Origin: Lachnospiraceae bacterium
Lineage (GTDB): Bacteria; Bacillota; Clostridia; Lachnospirales; Lachnospiraceae
Assembly: GCA_014804285.1 (NCBI GenBank)
Contig: JAAVAA010000086.1
Span: forward strand, 1 to 17,208
Length of the DNA: 17,208 bases
Direction of reading: 5' to 3'
Program-made: the position numbers and the translations under genes
Part shown: positions 1 to 7,555 of the stretch, one piece after another
How the letters are laid out: each line of letters opens with the position of its first letter
Numbering within the stretch: position 1 is the first letter of the stretch
Notes under the pieces: model-generated
The model's input: only the letters and a program-made list of their open reading frames with translations
The model's database searches: none
Told to the model about the DNA's origin: nothing

Positions 1-491
1 ATTCCCTCCTTTGCTGTGATCAGCCCCTCAGAGGTCATGGATTCTTTGATCTTCTTGGAAAAATCCGTTTCAAACTTTAAATCACGGTTTGTAATAATTC
101 CCACAAGCTTACGACCTTCTGTAACCGGTACGCCGGAAATACGGAACTTGGCCATTAGTGCATCGGCATCACCAAGAGTATGCTCCGGGGTAAGTGAAAA
201 GGGATCCGTAATAACACCATTTTCCGATCTTTTCACCTTATCAACCTCTTCTGCCTGGGCTTCAATGGACATATTCTTATGAATAATGCCAATTCCTCCC
301 TGTCTTGCCATTGCAATTGCCATTCTGTGTTCGGTAACCGTGTCCATTCCCGCACTCATCATAGGAATATTAAGCTTGATCTTCTTTGTCAGCCATGTTG
401 TCAAATCCACCTCGTTCGGAACGATTTGTGAATAAGACGGTACCAGCAGTACATCATCAAAGGTAATGCCTTCTCCAATTATCTGACCCAT
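1..491 (-). CDS. guaB: IMP dehydrogenase, N-terminal part (gene runs off left edge)
   Basis: IMP dehydrogenase oxidises IMP to XMP with NAD+, the committed step of guanine nucleotide synthesis, in the cytoplasm. About 163 codons are visible. The reading begins MGQIIGEGITFDDVLLVPSY, the characteristic IMPDH start, and continues with SAGMDTVTE and the ARQGGIGIIHKNMS segment of the (beta/alpha)8 barrel. It then enters the first CBS domain (GVPVTEGRKLVGIITNRDL, about residues 115-145). The catalytic Cys loop and flap lie beyond the edge, so activity cannot be judged. The ATG at 491 follows AGGAGG at good spacing. The gene lies 43 nt downstream of a membrane protein gene on the same strand, and no clear promoter of its own is seen in that gap, so co-transcription is plausible. 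The family call is very secure. Confidence 0.95.
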   Translation of the reverse strand, partial: MGQIIGEGITFDDVLLVPSYSQIVPNEVDLTTWLTKKIKLNIPMMSAGMDTVTEHRMAIAMARQGGIGIIHKNMSIEAQAEEVDKVKRSENGVITDPFSLTPEHTLGDADALMAKFRISGVPVTEGRKLVGIITNRDLKFETDFSKKIKESMTSEGLITAKEG

Positions 492-534
492 TTTCTCTCC
501 TCCTGTGATTTATCCTCATTTATCCATTTCAACT

Positions 535-1032
535 TTAATCTTTAAATACTTTTCTGGGCGCAACCGTAATAATTGCTTTTATCATCTCTTCATTAGGCTC
601 AATGATCACTCTTTTTTGTCCGTCATAATAAAAAACATATCTGTGATCAGGCTGCTTCTCTTCCCCTGAACTGTAATCTACCGTCTTGTCCTGTCTGTTC
701 TTATAATTATCAAGATGCCATGACTTGATCGGCGCTAAAATCTCCATCTTTCCAATATCAAATACCGCCACCCGCTTACGTTTGCTTTTGGCCATAACCT
801 TGTCCACGGTCAATTCCTTATCCACATAAAGATACTCATATTCCAGGTTCGCATTCAGACTAACAAAATATGCCACAATGCCCAGCACAATGCCAATAAG
901 CATTGCCACAATATAGCCAAGCAATCCAAGCAAGATAAAACCCGCTGCCAGAATAATCGTCAAAAACTTGAGCAATGTCATGTACGCAGGTGTTTTTCGT
1001 TTAACCAGCCATTCCACATATGTTTCGTTCAT
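535..1032 (-). CDS. Two-helix membrane protein, unknown function (DUF6106-like)
   Basis: A 165-residue protein of unknown function. The N-terminus (MNETYVEWLVKRKT) is followed by two hydrophobic helices at about residues 18-38 and 40-58. A soluble, probably cytoplasmic, C-terminal half follows, rich in charged residues and beta-like segments (YVFYYDGQKRVIIEP near the end). It reminds me of the DUF6106 family found next to guaB in Clostridia, but that is from memory. The start at 1032 is chosen because GGAGGT sits just upstream. The reading frame stays open to a TTG at 1092, but that codon forms part of the -35 box of a good promoter (1064-1092) and cannot be translated from that promoter. The guaB start is 43 nt downstream, so the two probably form one transcript. 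Confidence 0.8.
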   Translation of the reverse strand: MNETYVEWLVKRKTPAYMTLLKFLTIILAAGFILLGLLGYIVAMLIGIVLGIVAYFVSLNANLEYEYLYVDKELTVDKVMAKSKRKRVAVFDIGKMEILAPIKSWHLDNYKNRQDKTVDYSSGEEKQPDHRYVFYYDGQKRVIIEPNEEMIKAIITVAPRKVFKD

Positions 1033-1063
1033 ATCAGACCTCCATCCTAAATGTATAGTTTTA

Positions 1064-1092
1064 ATCATAGTATATTTTCCGGAAACTTTCAA
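1064..1092 (-). promoter_or_regulatory. Sigma-A type promoter for the 165-aa membrane protein (and probably guaB)
   Basis: On the minus strand TTGAAA (1087-1092) and TATGAT (1064-1069) are separated by exactly 17 bp. Transcription would begin near 1057, giving a leader of about 25 nt before the ATG at 1032. Box matches and spacing are seen directly; activity is inferred. Confidence 0.75.
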
Positions 1093-1175
1093 GTAATATC
1101 GGACAGCCGCAAATGCATTTTCAATATTTTAATCAACTGTTTATGATTTTTTTAGAGGTATACTCTATCCTGCCA

Positions 1176-1204
1176 TTGACACACATTTTCAAAATCGCTA
1201 TGAT
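1176..1204 (+). promoter_or_regulatory. Strong sigma-A type promoter for the 286-aa membrane protein
   Basis: TTGACA (1176-1181, perfect -35) and TATGAT (1199-1204) with a 17-bp spacer. It lies inside the longest possible open frame of the downstream gene, which argues that translation starts at 1254 and not at the upstream ATG 1113. Confidence 0.8.
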
Positions 1205-1253
1205 GTTAATTATGAATGCAAACTGCCGGAATCCGTGCAAGGAAGGAACGCTT

Positions 1254-2114
1254 ATGAGTCAAACAGAAAAAGAACAAATCCCCACCCGCGGGGTACAGGA
1301 TGAAATCCGTCAACAGCAGCAAAAACTGAAAGATAAACCCTTTAAAGAAAAGCTGCAATATTTCTGGTATTATTACAAGATACATACTATTGTATTCCTT
1401 GTTGCGGTCTTTTCTCTGGTCACTTTGTTCCACGATATTTTTTCCGCAAAGGACTATACATTTTACGGCATTATGCTTAATTCAGTCAATCTCTCGGAGG
1501 AAGCCATGGAAAGCGCCTTCGGGGAATATGCCGGACTTGACCTTGATACTTATGAATGCTTTATCGATACCAGTTCCACGTTATCTTACCGTACGGCAAC
1601 CCAATATGATATGGCCACCTCCCAGAAACTGATTGCTCTGGTTCAGACCAAAGATCTGGATGCTGCGGCTTTCGATTCTGAAATTTTCAACAATTATGCC
1701 AATAATGAAATGTTTCTGGATCTGACAACGATTTACACGGCTGATGAGCTTCAAAAATACGAAGATCATCTTTACTATATAGATAAGGCACCGATGGAGC
1801 GGGCCAATGAAAATTCAGACTACGAAAACGAAGCTCTCATTTCCGCTGCGGAAAGCAGCGCGTTTTCAGTCGATGATATTATAAAGGAAGCGGAAACACA
1901 CCGTCATCCGGAAAACATGGAGCAGCCCATCCCTGTAGGAATTTTTATAGAGGATTCTCCATTTGTTCAAAAAACAAATTCTTATGACATCCTCGTACCG
2001 ATATTCGGCATTTCCGCAACCACCACACGCCCGGATACTGCCAAGAAATATCTGGAATTCCTCTGGGACGAGCAGATCGATTTCGCTTCCATGAAAGCAG
2101 AGCCTCTGCCCTGA
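1254..2114 (+). CDS. Single-pass membrane protein, unknown function
   Basis: A 286-residue protein that I do not recognise. It has a charged, Gln-rich cytoplasmic N-terminus (residues 1-42; includes RQQQQKLKDKPFKEKLQYF), one transmembrane helix at about 43-63 (IHTIVFLVAVFSLVTLFHDI), and a large, acidic, presumably extracytoplasmic domain of about 220 residues. The C-terminal part (VPIFGISATTTRPDTAKKYL, then FLWDEQ) resembles the end of periplasmic-binding-like lipoproteins, but no lipobox is present. The start at 1254 has GGAAGGA 7 nt upstream and lies downstream of a consensus promoter; the frame is open back to 1113 but that extension lies across the promoter. The gene is monocistronic: it is followed by a strong terminator at 2155-2185. 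No partner gene in the window indicates its job. Confidence 0.75.
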   Translation: MSQTEKEQIPTRGVQDEIRQQQQKLKDKPFKEKLQYFWYYYKIHTIVFLVAVFSLVTLFHDIFSAKDYTFYGIMLNSVNLSEEAMESAFGEYAGLDLDTYECFIDTSSTLSYRTATQYDMATSQKLIALVQTKDLDAAAFDSEIFNNYANNEMFLDLTTIYTADELQKYEDHLYYIDKAPMERANENSDYENEALISAAESSAFSVDDIIKEAETHRHPENMEQPIPVGIFIEDSPFVQKTNSYDILVPIFGISATTTRPDTAKKYLEFLWDEQIDFASMKAEPLP

Positions 2115-2154
2115 TTCCTCCTCACACGGAAAATATCTGAATTCCCTTGTCATT

Positions 2155-2185
2155 AAAAGCGTTGTCTTTCCGGCAGCGCTTTTTT
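2155..2185 (+). terminator. Intrinsic terminator
   Basis: A 12-bp stem (2155-2166 with 2172-2183, two or three G-U pairs) with a 5-nt loop TTTCC closes directly into a run of T residues ending at 2185. It ends the 286-aa gene and insulates the two-component operon downstream. Confidence 0.85.
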
Positions 2186-2228
2186 CATCGTTTTATTGAC
2201 GCAACATTTTTCTTCAAAAATTCTCATC

Positions 2229-2260
2229 TTCATACGAAATTCATAGGAACATGGTATACT
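2229..2260 (+). promoter_or_regulatory. Promoter with TTCAT direct-repeat operator before the response regulator gene
   Basis: TTCAT occurs at 2229-2233 and 2240-2244, an 11-bp period (one helical turn). The -10 box TATACT is at 2255-2260. There is no good -35 hexamer; the second repeat unit (TTCATAGGAAC, 2240-2250) occupies the position next to it. Such half-site direct repeats in place of the -35 box are typical of OmpR/PhoB-type activation. The same motif recurs before the ABC genes at 4460-4486, which supports a shared regulator. Confidence 0.65.
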
Positions 2261-2289
2261 GTCATCCATCAGCAGAAAGGAGATCTATC

Positions 2290-2973
2290 ATGAATCAATC
2301 CCCCTATCAGGTACTTTTTCTGGAAGACGAACCTACTATCCGTGAGGTTTTGGCTGAATACATGCAGCTCTCCGGTTATCATGTCGTTTCCGTCTCCCGG
2401 GGTGATGATGCTATCCGGCTGATCGACTCCGGAAATTATGACATCGCTGTTTTAGACATTATGGTGCCCGGTGCTGACGGCTTCCAGGTGCTTTCACACA
2501 TCCGCGCCGCAAAACCGGAAACGGCAGTAATTATGCTTACGGCTCTCGATGATGAGCAGACGCAGGTCAAAGCCTTTAACAACTATGCAGACGACTACGT
2601 GATCAAGCCGGTTTCTCCTATCATTCTATTAAAACGCATGGAAACCATTCTGCGGCGAACTGCTTCCGCTCTCGGCGGTGCCGAATGCGAAGACGGGCTT
2701 GTCATAAACGAACAGGCATACTGTGCAATGTATCAGGGAAAACGTCTTTCCCTTACGTTAAGCGAATATTTATTGCTCCGGACACTTTATCAGCATCCGG
2801 ATCGAGTATATACCAGAGAACAACTGATCCTGAATATTTTTAATGAGGACTATATCGGAAATGACCGGATCATTGACGCGCACATCAAAAACCTGCGCAA
2901 AAAGCTGCCAATTTCCTGTATTAAGACCGTGATCGGCGTAGGTTATCAATTCGACAGGGAGGCTTTGAAATGA
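2290..2973 (+). CDS. OmpR/PhoB-family response regulator
   Basis: A 227-residue cytoplasmic transcription factor. The receiver domain (about 1-120) has the acidic pocket LEDE (E12-D13), phospho-acceptor D56 in AVLDIMVPG, T84 in IMLTALDD, and K106 in DDYVIKPVS. The C-terminal winged helix (about 130-227) carries the family pattern LTLSEYLLLRTLYQHPD, then TREQL and the recognition helix IDAHIKNLRKKL, ending GVGYQF. The ATG at 2290 has AAAGGAG 7 nt upstream; an in-frame ATG at 2251 lies within the promoter. The stop overlaps the kinase start (ATGA), indicating translational coupling. TTCAT repeats in its promoter and before the ABC operon suggest autoregulation plus control of the exporter. Family certain; the signal is unknown. 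Confidence 0.93.
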   Translation: MNQSPYQVLFLEDEPTIREVLAEYMQLSGYHVVSVSRGDDAIRLIDSGNYDIAVLDIMVPGADGFQVLSHIRAAKPETAVIMLTALDDEQTQVKAFNNYADDYVIKPVSPIILLKRMETILRRTASALGGAECEDGLVINEQAYCAMYQGKRLSLTLSEYLLLRTLYQHPDRVYTREQLILNIFNEDYIGNDRIIDAHIKNLRKKLPISCIKTVIGVGYQFDREALK

Positions 2974-4451
2974 AGATCAAGTTAGAACACAAAAATCTGT
3001 CTTACAGTCTGCTTCTTGCAGGCTGTCTGCTTCTTTTTCTCATAGGTTACTTTATTTATATGCTTCCGTCTCTCTATGTGGATCATCTTATGGACGAAAA
3101 TCTGAAATCTATCCGTGAGCAGCATCGTACTTTTGTAACCACGGGAAGTTATGAAAACATACGTGTCAAAAACCCTACCGCATGTTTCTCCCTCCGTATT
3201 CCCAATCAGGGAGATACTTTTTTTCTGGCCGGTAAAACCTTTTCCCTTCAACTTACCCTTACGGATACCCGCCTCCGGGAAAAGCTGCATGAATACCAAA
3301 TATTACTTCAGGATTTCCAGATGACAGATTCGGATACAGACAGAAATCATTCCATTCAGATGCAGCAGTCCATTGATGAGTGGGCCTCCATTCTGTCCGA
3401 ATCTCTTTCCGGCATAGCGCTTCCGGCAGAAATCAAATTGCTGCAGTTGCAGGAGTCGGATTCCTTTTATTTCAACGAATATCTGCGCTATCACTCCATT
3501 TCTGATCACATGTTCATTCTGGAAACCGGTGTTGAAGACGGCAACAACAGCTACATTAATTACATTGCCATTGAAAAGTTGGAGGATTCTCTGGTCCTTT
3601 CCTTCCTTCCTGTGATGACTCCCGATATCAACGAGATCCGCCCCGTAATCCTTCAAAGCCTCCCCTTCCTTATTGCTGCGGTTCTTTTTCTGGTGCTTAT
3701 CTTTTCCCGTATTTACGCTAAGGGAATCATTGCCCCATCCCAGCAGCTGATCAGGCAAAGCTATGAAGAACTGGAAATAAAAAATCAGAAGCTGGAGGCC
3801 GAAAATCTGCGTCAGGAGGTTTTCTTGCGCGCCTCCTCCCATCAATTAAAAACACCGGTATCCGCCGCCCTTCTTCTGACTGACGGCATGATTGGCCGGG
3901 TGGGAAAATATGCTGACAGAGACCTTTACCTGCCAGGGGTAAAGGAGCAGCTCCTTTCCATGCGGAAAATTATTGAAGACATTTTATATCTGAACCGGCT
4001 TAAGGATCAGATTCATATCCAGGAAACCGATTTGGATGCTCTGCTTGATTCCTGTCTTCAGTCCTATCAAATTATCCTAGGCAGCCGCCATCTGACTCTG
4101 GTCTGTGATTCGAGAACTGCCCAAAAAGTATCCACCGATGAACGGATTGCATCACTGATTTTGGATAATCTGTTATCTAATGCAGTAAACTACACTCCTC
4201 CCGGCGGAAAAATAGAAATCCGCACCTCCCCCGGAACGATACAGATACAAAATTACGGCACCTGTATTCCGGAAGATCTGCTTCCTCACATTTTTGATCC
4301 GTTTGTCGGCGGAAATAACGATTCGAGCGGACACGGACTGGGATTATATCTGGCTTCCTACTATGCCCGCGCAGCAAACGCCTCCCTGTCTGTCTCAAAC
4401 GAAGGGGAAAGCGTCCTCGCTATCCTTCGCTTTCATCGGCATGAAATCTGA
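2970..4451 (+). CDS. Membrane sensor histidine kinase
   Basis: A 493-residue partner of the preceding regulator. TM1 is at about 11-33. An extracytoplasmic sensor region of about 195 residues (34-228) matches no family I know, TM2 is at about 229-249, and a coiled coil follows (262-285). The dimerisation/phosphoacceptor box ASSHQLKTPVSA has His291. The ATP-binding domain has the N box LILDNLLSNAVNYTPPGG (N400, N404) and the G2 box GHGLGLYLA (455-463). The usual DxGxGI G1 box is degenerate, reading NYGTCIPEDLLPHIFDPF, though the fold around it is conserved. The start overlaps the regulator stop by 4 nt. The large external domain argues for direct ligand sensing, unlike short intramembrane sensors such as BceS. 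Confidence 0.92.
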   Translation: MKIKLEHKNLSYSLLLAGCLLLFLIGYFIYMLPSLYVDHLMDENLKSIREQHRTFVTTGSYENIRVKNPTACFSLRIPNQGDTFFLAGKTFSLQLTLTDTRLREKLHEYQILLQDFQMTDSDTDRNHSIQMQQSIDEWASILSESLSGIALPAEIKLLQLQESDSFYFNEYLRYHSISDHMFILETGVEDGNNSYINYIAIEKLEDSLVLSFLPVMTPDINEIRPVILQSLPFLIAAVLFLVLIFSRIYAKGIIAPSQQLIRQSYEELEIKNQKLEAENLRQEVFLRASSHQLKTPVSAALLLTDGMIGRVGKYADRDLYLPGVKEQLLSMRKIIEDILYLNRLKDQIHIQETDLDALLDSCLQSYQIILGSRHLTLVCDSRTAQKVSTDERIASLILDNLLSNAVNYTPPGGKIEIRTSPGTIQIQNYGTCIPEDLLPHIFDPFVGGNNDSSGHGLGLYLASYYARAANASLSVSNEGESVLAILRFHRHEI

Positions 4452-4459
4452 ATATAAGA

Positions 4460-4502
4460 TTCATTCCGGCTTCATCGGAACTTCATATCCTTCTGATACT
4501 AT
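4460..4502 (+). promoter_or_regulatory. Promoter with three TTCAT direct repeats before the ABC transporter operon
   Basis: TTCAT occurs at 4460-4464, 4471-4475 and 4482-4486, all with an exact 11-bp period. The unit at 4471-4481 (TTCATCGGAAC) differs at one base from the unit at 2240-2250 of the regulator promoter. Two -10 candidates overlap, GATACT (4495-4500) and TACTAT (4497-4502). The latter puts the last repeat at the same 15-bp offset as in the regulator promoter. No -35 box is recognisable. Binding by the adjacent response regulator is inferred. Confidence 0.65.
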
Positions 4503-4587
4503 TTTTACCAGAGACAGCGCTATTTGCCTTTGCGCCATAAACAAATACGCTGTGTAACAACGCAAGCCACGGGAAGGAGACTTAAAA

Positions 4588-5478
4588 ATGTTATTATCCA
4601 TCGAAAATCTGACTGTCCGCTACGGACCCGAGACCGCCCTTAACATTGACCAGCCTATCCATATTGAAGAGGGAGAGCGGATCGGCATTATCGGCTCCAA
4701 CGGCGCCGGTAAGACTACTCTGGTCAAAAGCATTCTGGGACTGGTGCCCTATCAGGGAACCATTCAGACCGCGCTTACACGGGATCAAATTGCCGTTCAT
4801 ATGCAGTTCAATGAATATGCGGATTCCATGCCGGTAAAATACATTATGGAAGCAATTTTAGAAACAAAGATCTCCAAGAATAAAAAGCTTCAGGAACTGA
4901 TCGAGTACTTTGAATTTGGAGAATGTCTTAAGAAAAGGTATACCAAGCTGTCAGGAGGACAAAAGCAGCGCTTTACCATCATTTTGGTCATGATGCAGGA
5001 AGCTCCTCTGACTTTTTATGATGAGGTCACATCGGGACTGGATTTTGAAACCCGCCAAAAACTGATGGAGAAGCTGACTAATTGGTATCGGAACAAAAAT
5101 GCCAGTCTGTGCATTGTCTCTCATTATTATGATGAGCTGGAAAACCTTGTTGACAAACTTCTGATTCTGGATAAAGGAAAGGTCATTGCTTATGGAAAAA
5201 CAGAAGAATTGTTCCGCAGATATTGCGGCAGAGCCGTGATCATCTTAGATAATACACCGGAAAATGAAACCTTAGTTAATGATTATAAAAGACTGGCAGC
5301 TCCCGCCCATTTGATTGCCCTGTCCTGTGACAATGAATCCGATGAAAGGGAACTCACCTCCAGATTACTTACACACAACAAAAATTACAAGCGCAGCAGC
5401 CGGGATATCGAAATCCTGTCTATTAATGCCAAGAAAATGTTATCCATGAAAAGTGAGGGAATAAACTATGACAAATAA
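4588..5478 (+). CDS. ABC transporter ATP-binding protein
   Basis: A 296-residue nucleotide-binding subunit that powers the permease encoded next. It has Walker A GSNGAGKTT (36-44), Q-loop region around HMQFNEY (71-77), signature LSGGQKQR (121-128), Walker B LTFYDE with catalytic E146, D-loop SGLD, and H-loop SHYYDE with H179. A C-terminal extension of about 85 residues beyond the core fold has no recognisable domain. The RBS GGAAGGAG precedes the ATG. It overlaps the permease gene by 11 nt, so the two are probably translated together. It is related to exporters of the CcmA/drug- or peptide-resistance type. The substrate cannot be read from sequence; placement behind a two-component system suggests inducible export of, or protection from, an extracellular compound. 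Confidence 0.93.
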   Translation: MLLSIENLTVRYGPETALNIDQPIHIEEGERIGIIGSNGAGKTTLVKSILGLVPYQGTIQTALTRDQIAVHMQFNEYADSMPVKYIMEAILETKISKNKKLQELIEYFEFGECLKKRYTKLSGGQKQRFTIILVMMQEAPLTFYDEVTSGLDFETRQKLMEKLTNWYRNKNASLCIVSHYYDELENLVDKLLILDKGKVIAYGKTEELFRRYCGRAVIILDNTPENETLVNDYKRLAAPAHLIALSCDNESDERELTSRLLTHNKNYKRSSRDIEILSINAKKMLSMKSEGINYDK

Positions 5479-6256
5479 AATCAGAAAACCATTGACTCTG
5501 CAGATGCTGCTATTTGAGCTGAGAAATATAACCGGCAATCCCTATGTGCATCTTTTTGGAATTGTCATGCCCATACTGATGTCTTATATAATTATTCGCG
5601 GCGTTACTATGGAAGTTACGGACCCTGCCCTTCTTTGTACAATTTCCACTTCCGTCTTTCTTGGCATGGGAGTTGTTATCCCTATGGCAATTGCTCTCAT
5701 GGGTTATGCTGCCACAAGAGCACAGGAGATGGAAAAGGGAATCCCCGAACGGTTAGAGCTGTTTGGGATCCGTTCTTCCGTCACCTTATGCAATCGGATT
5801 GCAGCCGAACTGATATTTATCCTGATCGTTTTTATTCTTTACTTTGTTTATGGCGGCCTCTTTTTTGAATTGGAGTCGCCCAAAGTCTCCGGCGCAGTAA
5901 TATACACCGTAAGCATGCTTGCCCTTACGATCATACTGCTCTGCATTGCCCACGGAGTTGCGTCCTTTCTGAAAAAATTCGGTCCTACCTACTGCGTCGT
6001 TATGATCCTTTACTTTGCTTTCATGCTCTTTTCCGGCATGATGGGACTGAGCTATGATAATATGCCCTCCGGCATTCAGTTTGTTGCAAAGCTTCTGCCC
6101 ACTACTTACCTCAACAAAGATATCTATACCATCTGGGTGGGAGAAAGCTGCCGCTTTGCTCCCATGATACAGTCTTACCTGCTTTGGGCTGTGATTGCGG
6201 GAATACTTCTGATTGCTACAGCTGAGATAAAACAAAAATATCGTAAATCGCTTTGA
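5468..6256 (+). CDS. ABC-2 type transporter permease
   Basis: A 262-residue integral membrane subunit partnered with the preceding ATPase. Six hydrophobic helices lie at about 28-45, 61-80, 111-131, 143-163, 175-193 and 235-251. The cytoplasmic segment EMEKGIPERLELFGI (87-101) between helices 2 and 3 is the typical ABC-2 coupling region that contacts the ATPase. The start lies inside the ATPase gene (11-nt overlap). The 3' end is unusual: its last 41 nt (6216-6256) are shared antisense with the end of the aspartate kinase gene, with no terminator between the converging units. Length is normal for a half-size ABC-2 permease, probably working as a dimer. Confidence 0.9.
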   Translation: MTNKIRKPLTLQMLLFELRNITGNPYVHLFGIVMPILMSYIIIRGVTMEVTDPALLCTISTSVFLGMGVVIPMAIALMGYAATRAQEMEKGIPERLELFGIRSSVTLCNRIAAELIFILIVFILYFVYGGLFFELESPKVSGAVIYTVSMLALTIILLCIAHGVASFLKKFGPTYCVVMILYFAFMLFSGMMGLSYDNMPSGIQFVAKLLPTTYLNKDIYTIWVGESCRFAPMIQSYLLWAVIAGILLIATAEIKQKYRKSL

Positions 6257-7535
6257 TCGCATCCTCAAAGTCATCATCCGCCACACCAATGATCACGTTC
6301 AACTCACTGGAGCCCTGATCGATCATCTTTACATTAACGTTGGCATGTGCCAGCGCGGAAAAGATTCTTCCTGCCGTTCCCCGCGTGGATTTCATCCCCC
6401 GGCCAACCACGGCGATCAGGGCCAGATCGGATTCAATATCCACACAGTCCGGATCTGCCAGCCTGTGAATAGCGGAAACTACCTTCTGTTCTTTATCAAT
6501 AAATTCATCCTGATGGACAAACACCGTCATGGTATCAATGCCGGATGGCACATGCTCAAAAGAAATTCCATAATCCTCAAAGGCCTGAAGAACCTTCCTG
6601 CCAAACCCGATCTCCGAGTTCATCATAGCCTTTTCAATATTGACCGAACAGAATCCCTTTTTGCCTGCGATTCCCGTGATCACATATCTGGATTTCTGAC
6701 AGGTACTCTCTACGATCCATGTTCCTGCATCCTCCGGCTTATTGGTATTGCGGATATTGATAGGAATTCCTTCTCTTCTTACGGGGAAAATAGCGTCTTC
6801 GTGGAACACGCCTGCTCCCATGTAAGAAAGCTCCCGCAGTTCCCGGTAGGTGATCGTTTCAATCGCCTCCGGATTGTCAATAATTCTCGGATCTGCAATC
6901 AAAAATCCGGAAACATCCGTCCAGTTCTCATATACATCCGCTTTTACCGCTCTTGCAACAATGGCTCCGGTAATATCGGAACCGCCTCTTGAAAAGGTCT
7001 TTACCCTGCCATCCGCATAGGCACCATAAAACCCGGGAATAACTGCATGTTCCATATCCTTTAACCGTTCGCGAAGCATCTGGTTGGTGGTTTCTGCATC
7101 GAAATCCCCGTTTTCATCAAAACGGATCACCTGCGCCGCATCAATAAACTCATATCCTAAAAATGCCGCCATAATAATACTGTTCAGATATTCCCCTCTG
7201 GATGCCGCATAATTCTCTCCAGCTTTTTCCTTAAACTGTTTATCGATCACTTTAAATTCATCTTTTAAGGAAAGAGATAATCCCAGTCCATCAATAATTT
7301 CCTGATATCTTGCCTCTATTTCCTTTAATTCTTTGGAATAGTTCTCACCTGCTTCCGCTAAATGATAACAGCCGTAAAGCATATCCGTAACCTTTGCATC
7401 TTCCGTGAAACGCTTGCCTGGTGCAGAAGGTACTACATATCTCCTTTCCTTATCCGCATGAATAATATCCGCCGCCTTCCGGAACTGCTCTGCACTTGCC
7501 AGAGAACTTCCTCCGAATTTCACTACTTTTTTCAT
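6216..7535 (-). CDS. lysC: Aspartate kinase
   Basis: Phosphorylates L-aspartate to aspartyl-4-phosphate, the first step towards lysine, threonine and methionine. The 439 residues show KFGGS (6-10) for ATP/aspartate binding, ASRGEYLN (111-118), FSRGGSDITG (181-190), WTDVSGFLIADPR, and two C-terminal ACT domains (from about 287: ITGIAGKKGF and LIAVVGRGMKSTRGTAGRIF), which usually confer feedback inhibition. It is the last gene of the HTH-ACT / hom / kinase operon, 20 nt after the preceding stop, with GAGGAG and GGAG upstream. The symbol is by family; a thrA-like or numbered isoenzyme name would serve equally, and threonine is the likely feedback effector from context. The C-terminus has the usual length, so the overlap with the permease gene is not caused by readthrough. 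Confidence 0.95.
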   Translation of the reverse strand: MKKVVKFGGSSLASAEQFRKAADIIHADKERRYVVPSAPGKRFTEDAKVTDMLYGCYHLAEAGENYSKELKEIEARYQEIIDGLGLSLSLKDEFKVIDKQFKEKAGENYAASRGEYLNSIIMAAFLGYEFIDAAQVIRFDENGDFDAETTNQMLRERLKDMEHAVIPGFYGAYADGRVKTFSRGGSDITGAIVARAVKADVYENWTDVSGFLIADPRIIDNPEAIETITYRELRELSYMGAGVFHEDAIFPVRREGIPINIRNTNKPEDAGTWIVESTCQKSRYVITGIAGKKGFCSVNIEKAMMNSEIGFGRKVLQAFEDYGISFEHVPSGIDTMTVFVHQDEFIDKEQKVVSAIHRLADPDCVDIESDLALIAVVGRGMKSTRGTAGRIFSALAHANVNVKMIDQGSSELNVIIGVADDDFEDAIKAIYDIFVLSQL

Positions 7536-7555
7536 TTCTCCACTTAACTCCTCTT

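Noticed and set aside
1113..1253. Upstream start (ATG 1113) for the 286-aa membrane protein
   Set aside because: Would place a consensus promoter inside the coding region and lacks an RBS; ATG 1254 has a good one.
3303..3845. Minus-strand open frame of about 180 codons opposite the histidine kinase
   Set aside because: Antisense to a clear kinase gene; no recognisable features or RBS.
4588..6256. Bacitracin-type BceAB transporter identity for the ABC genes
   Set aside because: BceB-type permeases are about 600 residues with ten helices and a large external loop; this permease has 262 residues and six helices.
6345..6992. Long plus-strand open frame of about 215 codons opposite aspartate kinase
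   Set aside because: Entirely antisense to a well-supported enzyme gene, no RBS, and low-complexity non-family protein; a shadow frame.
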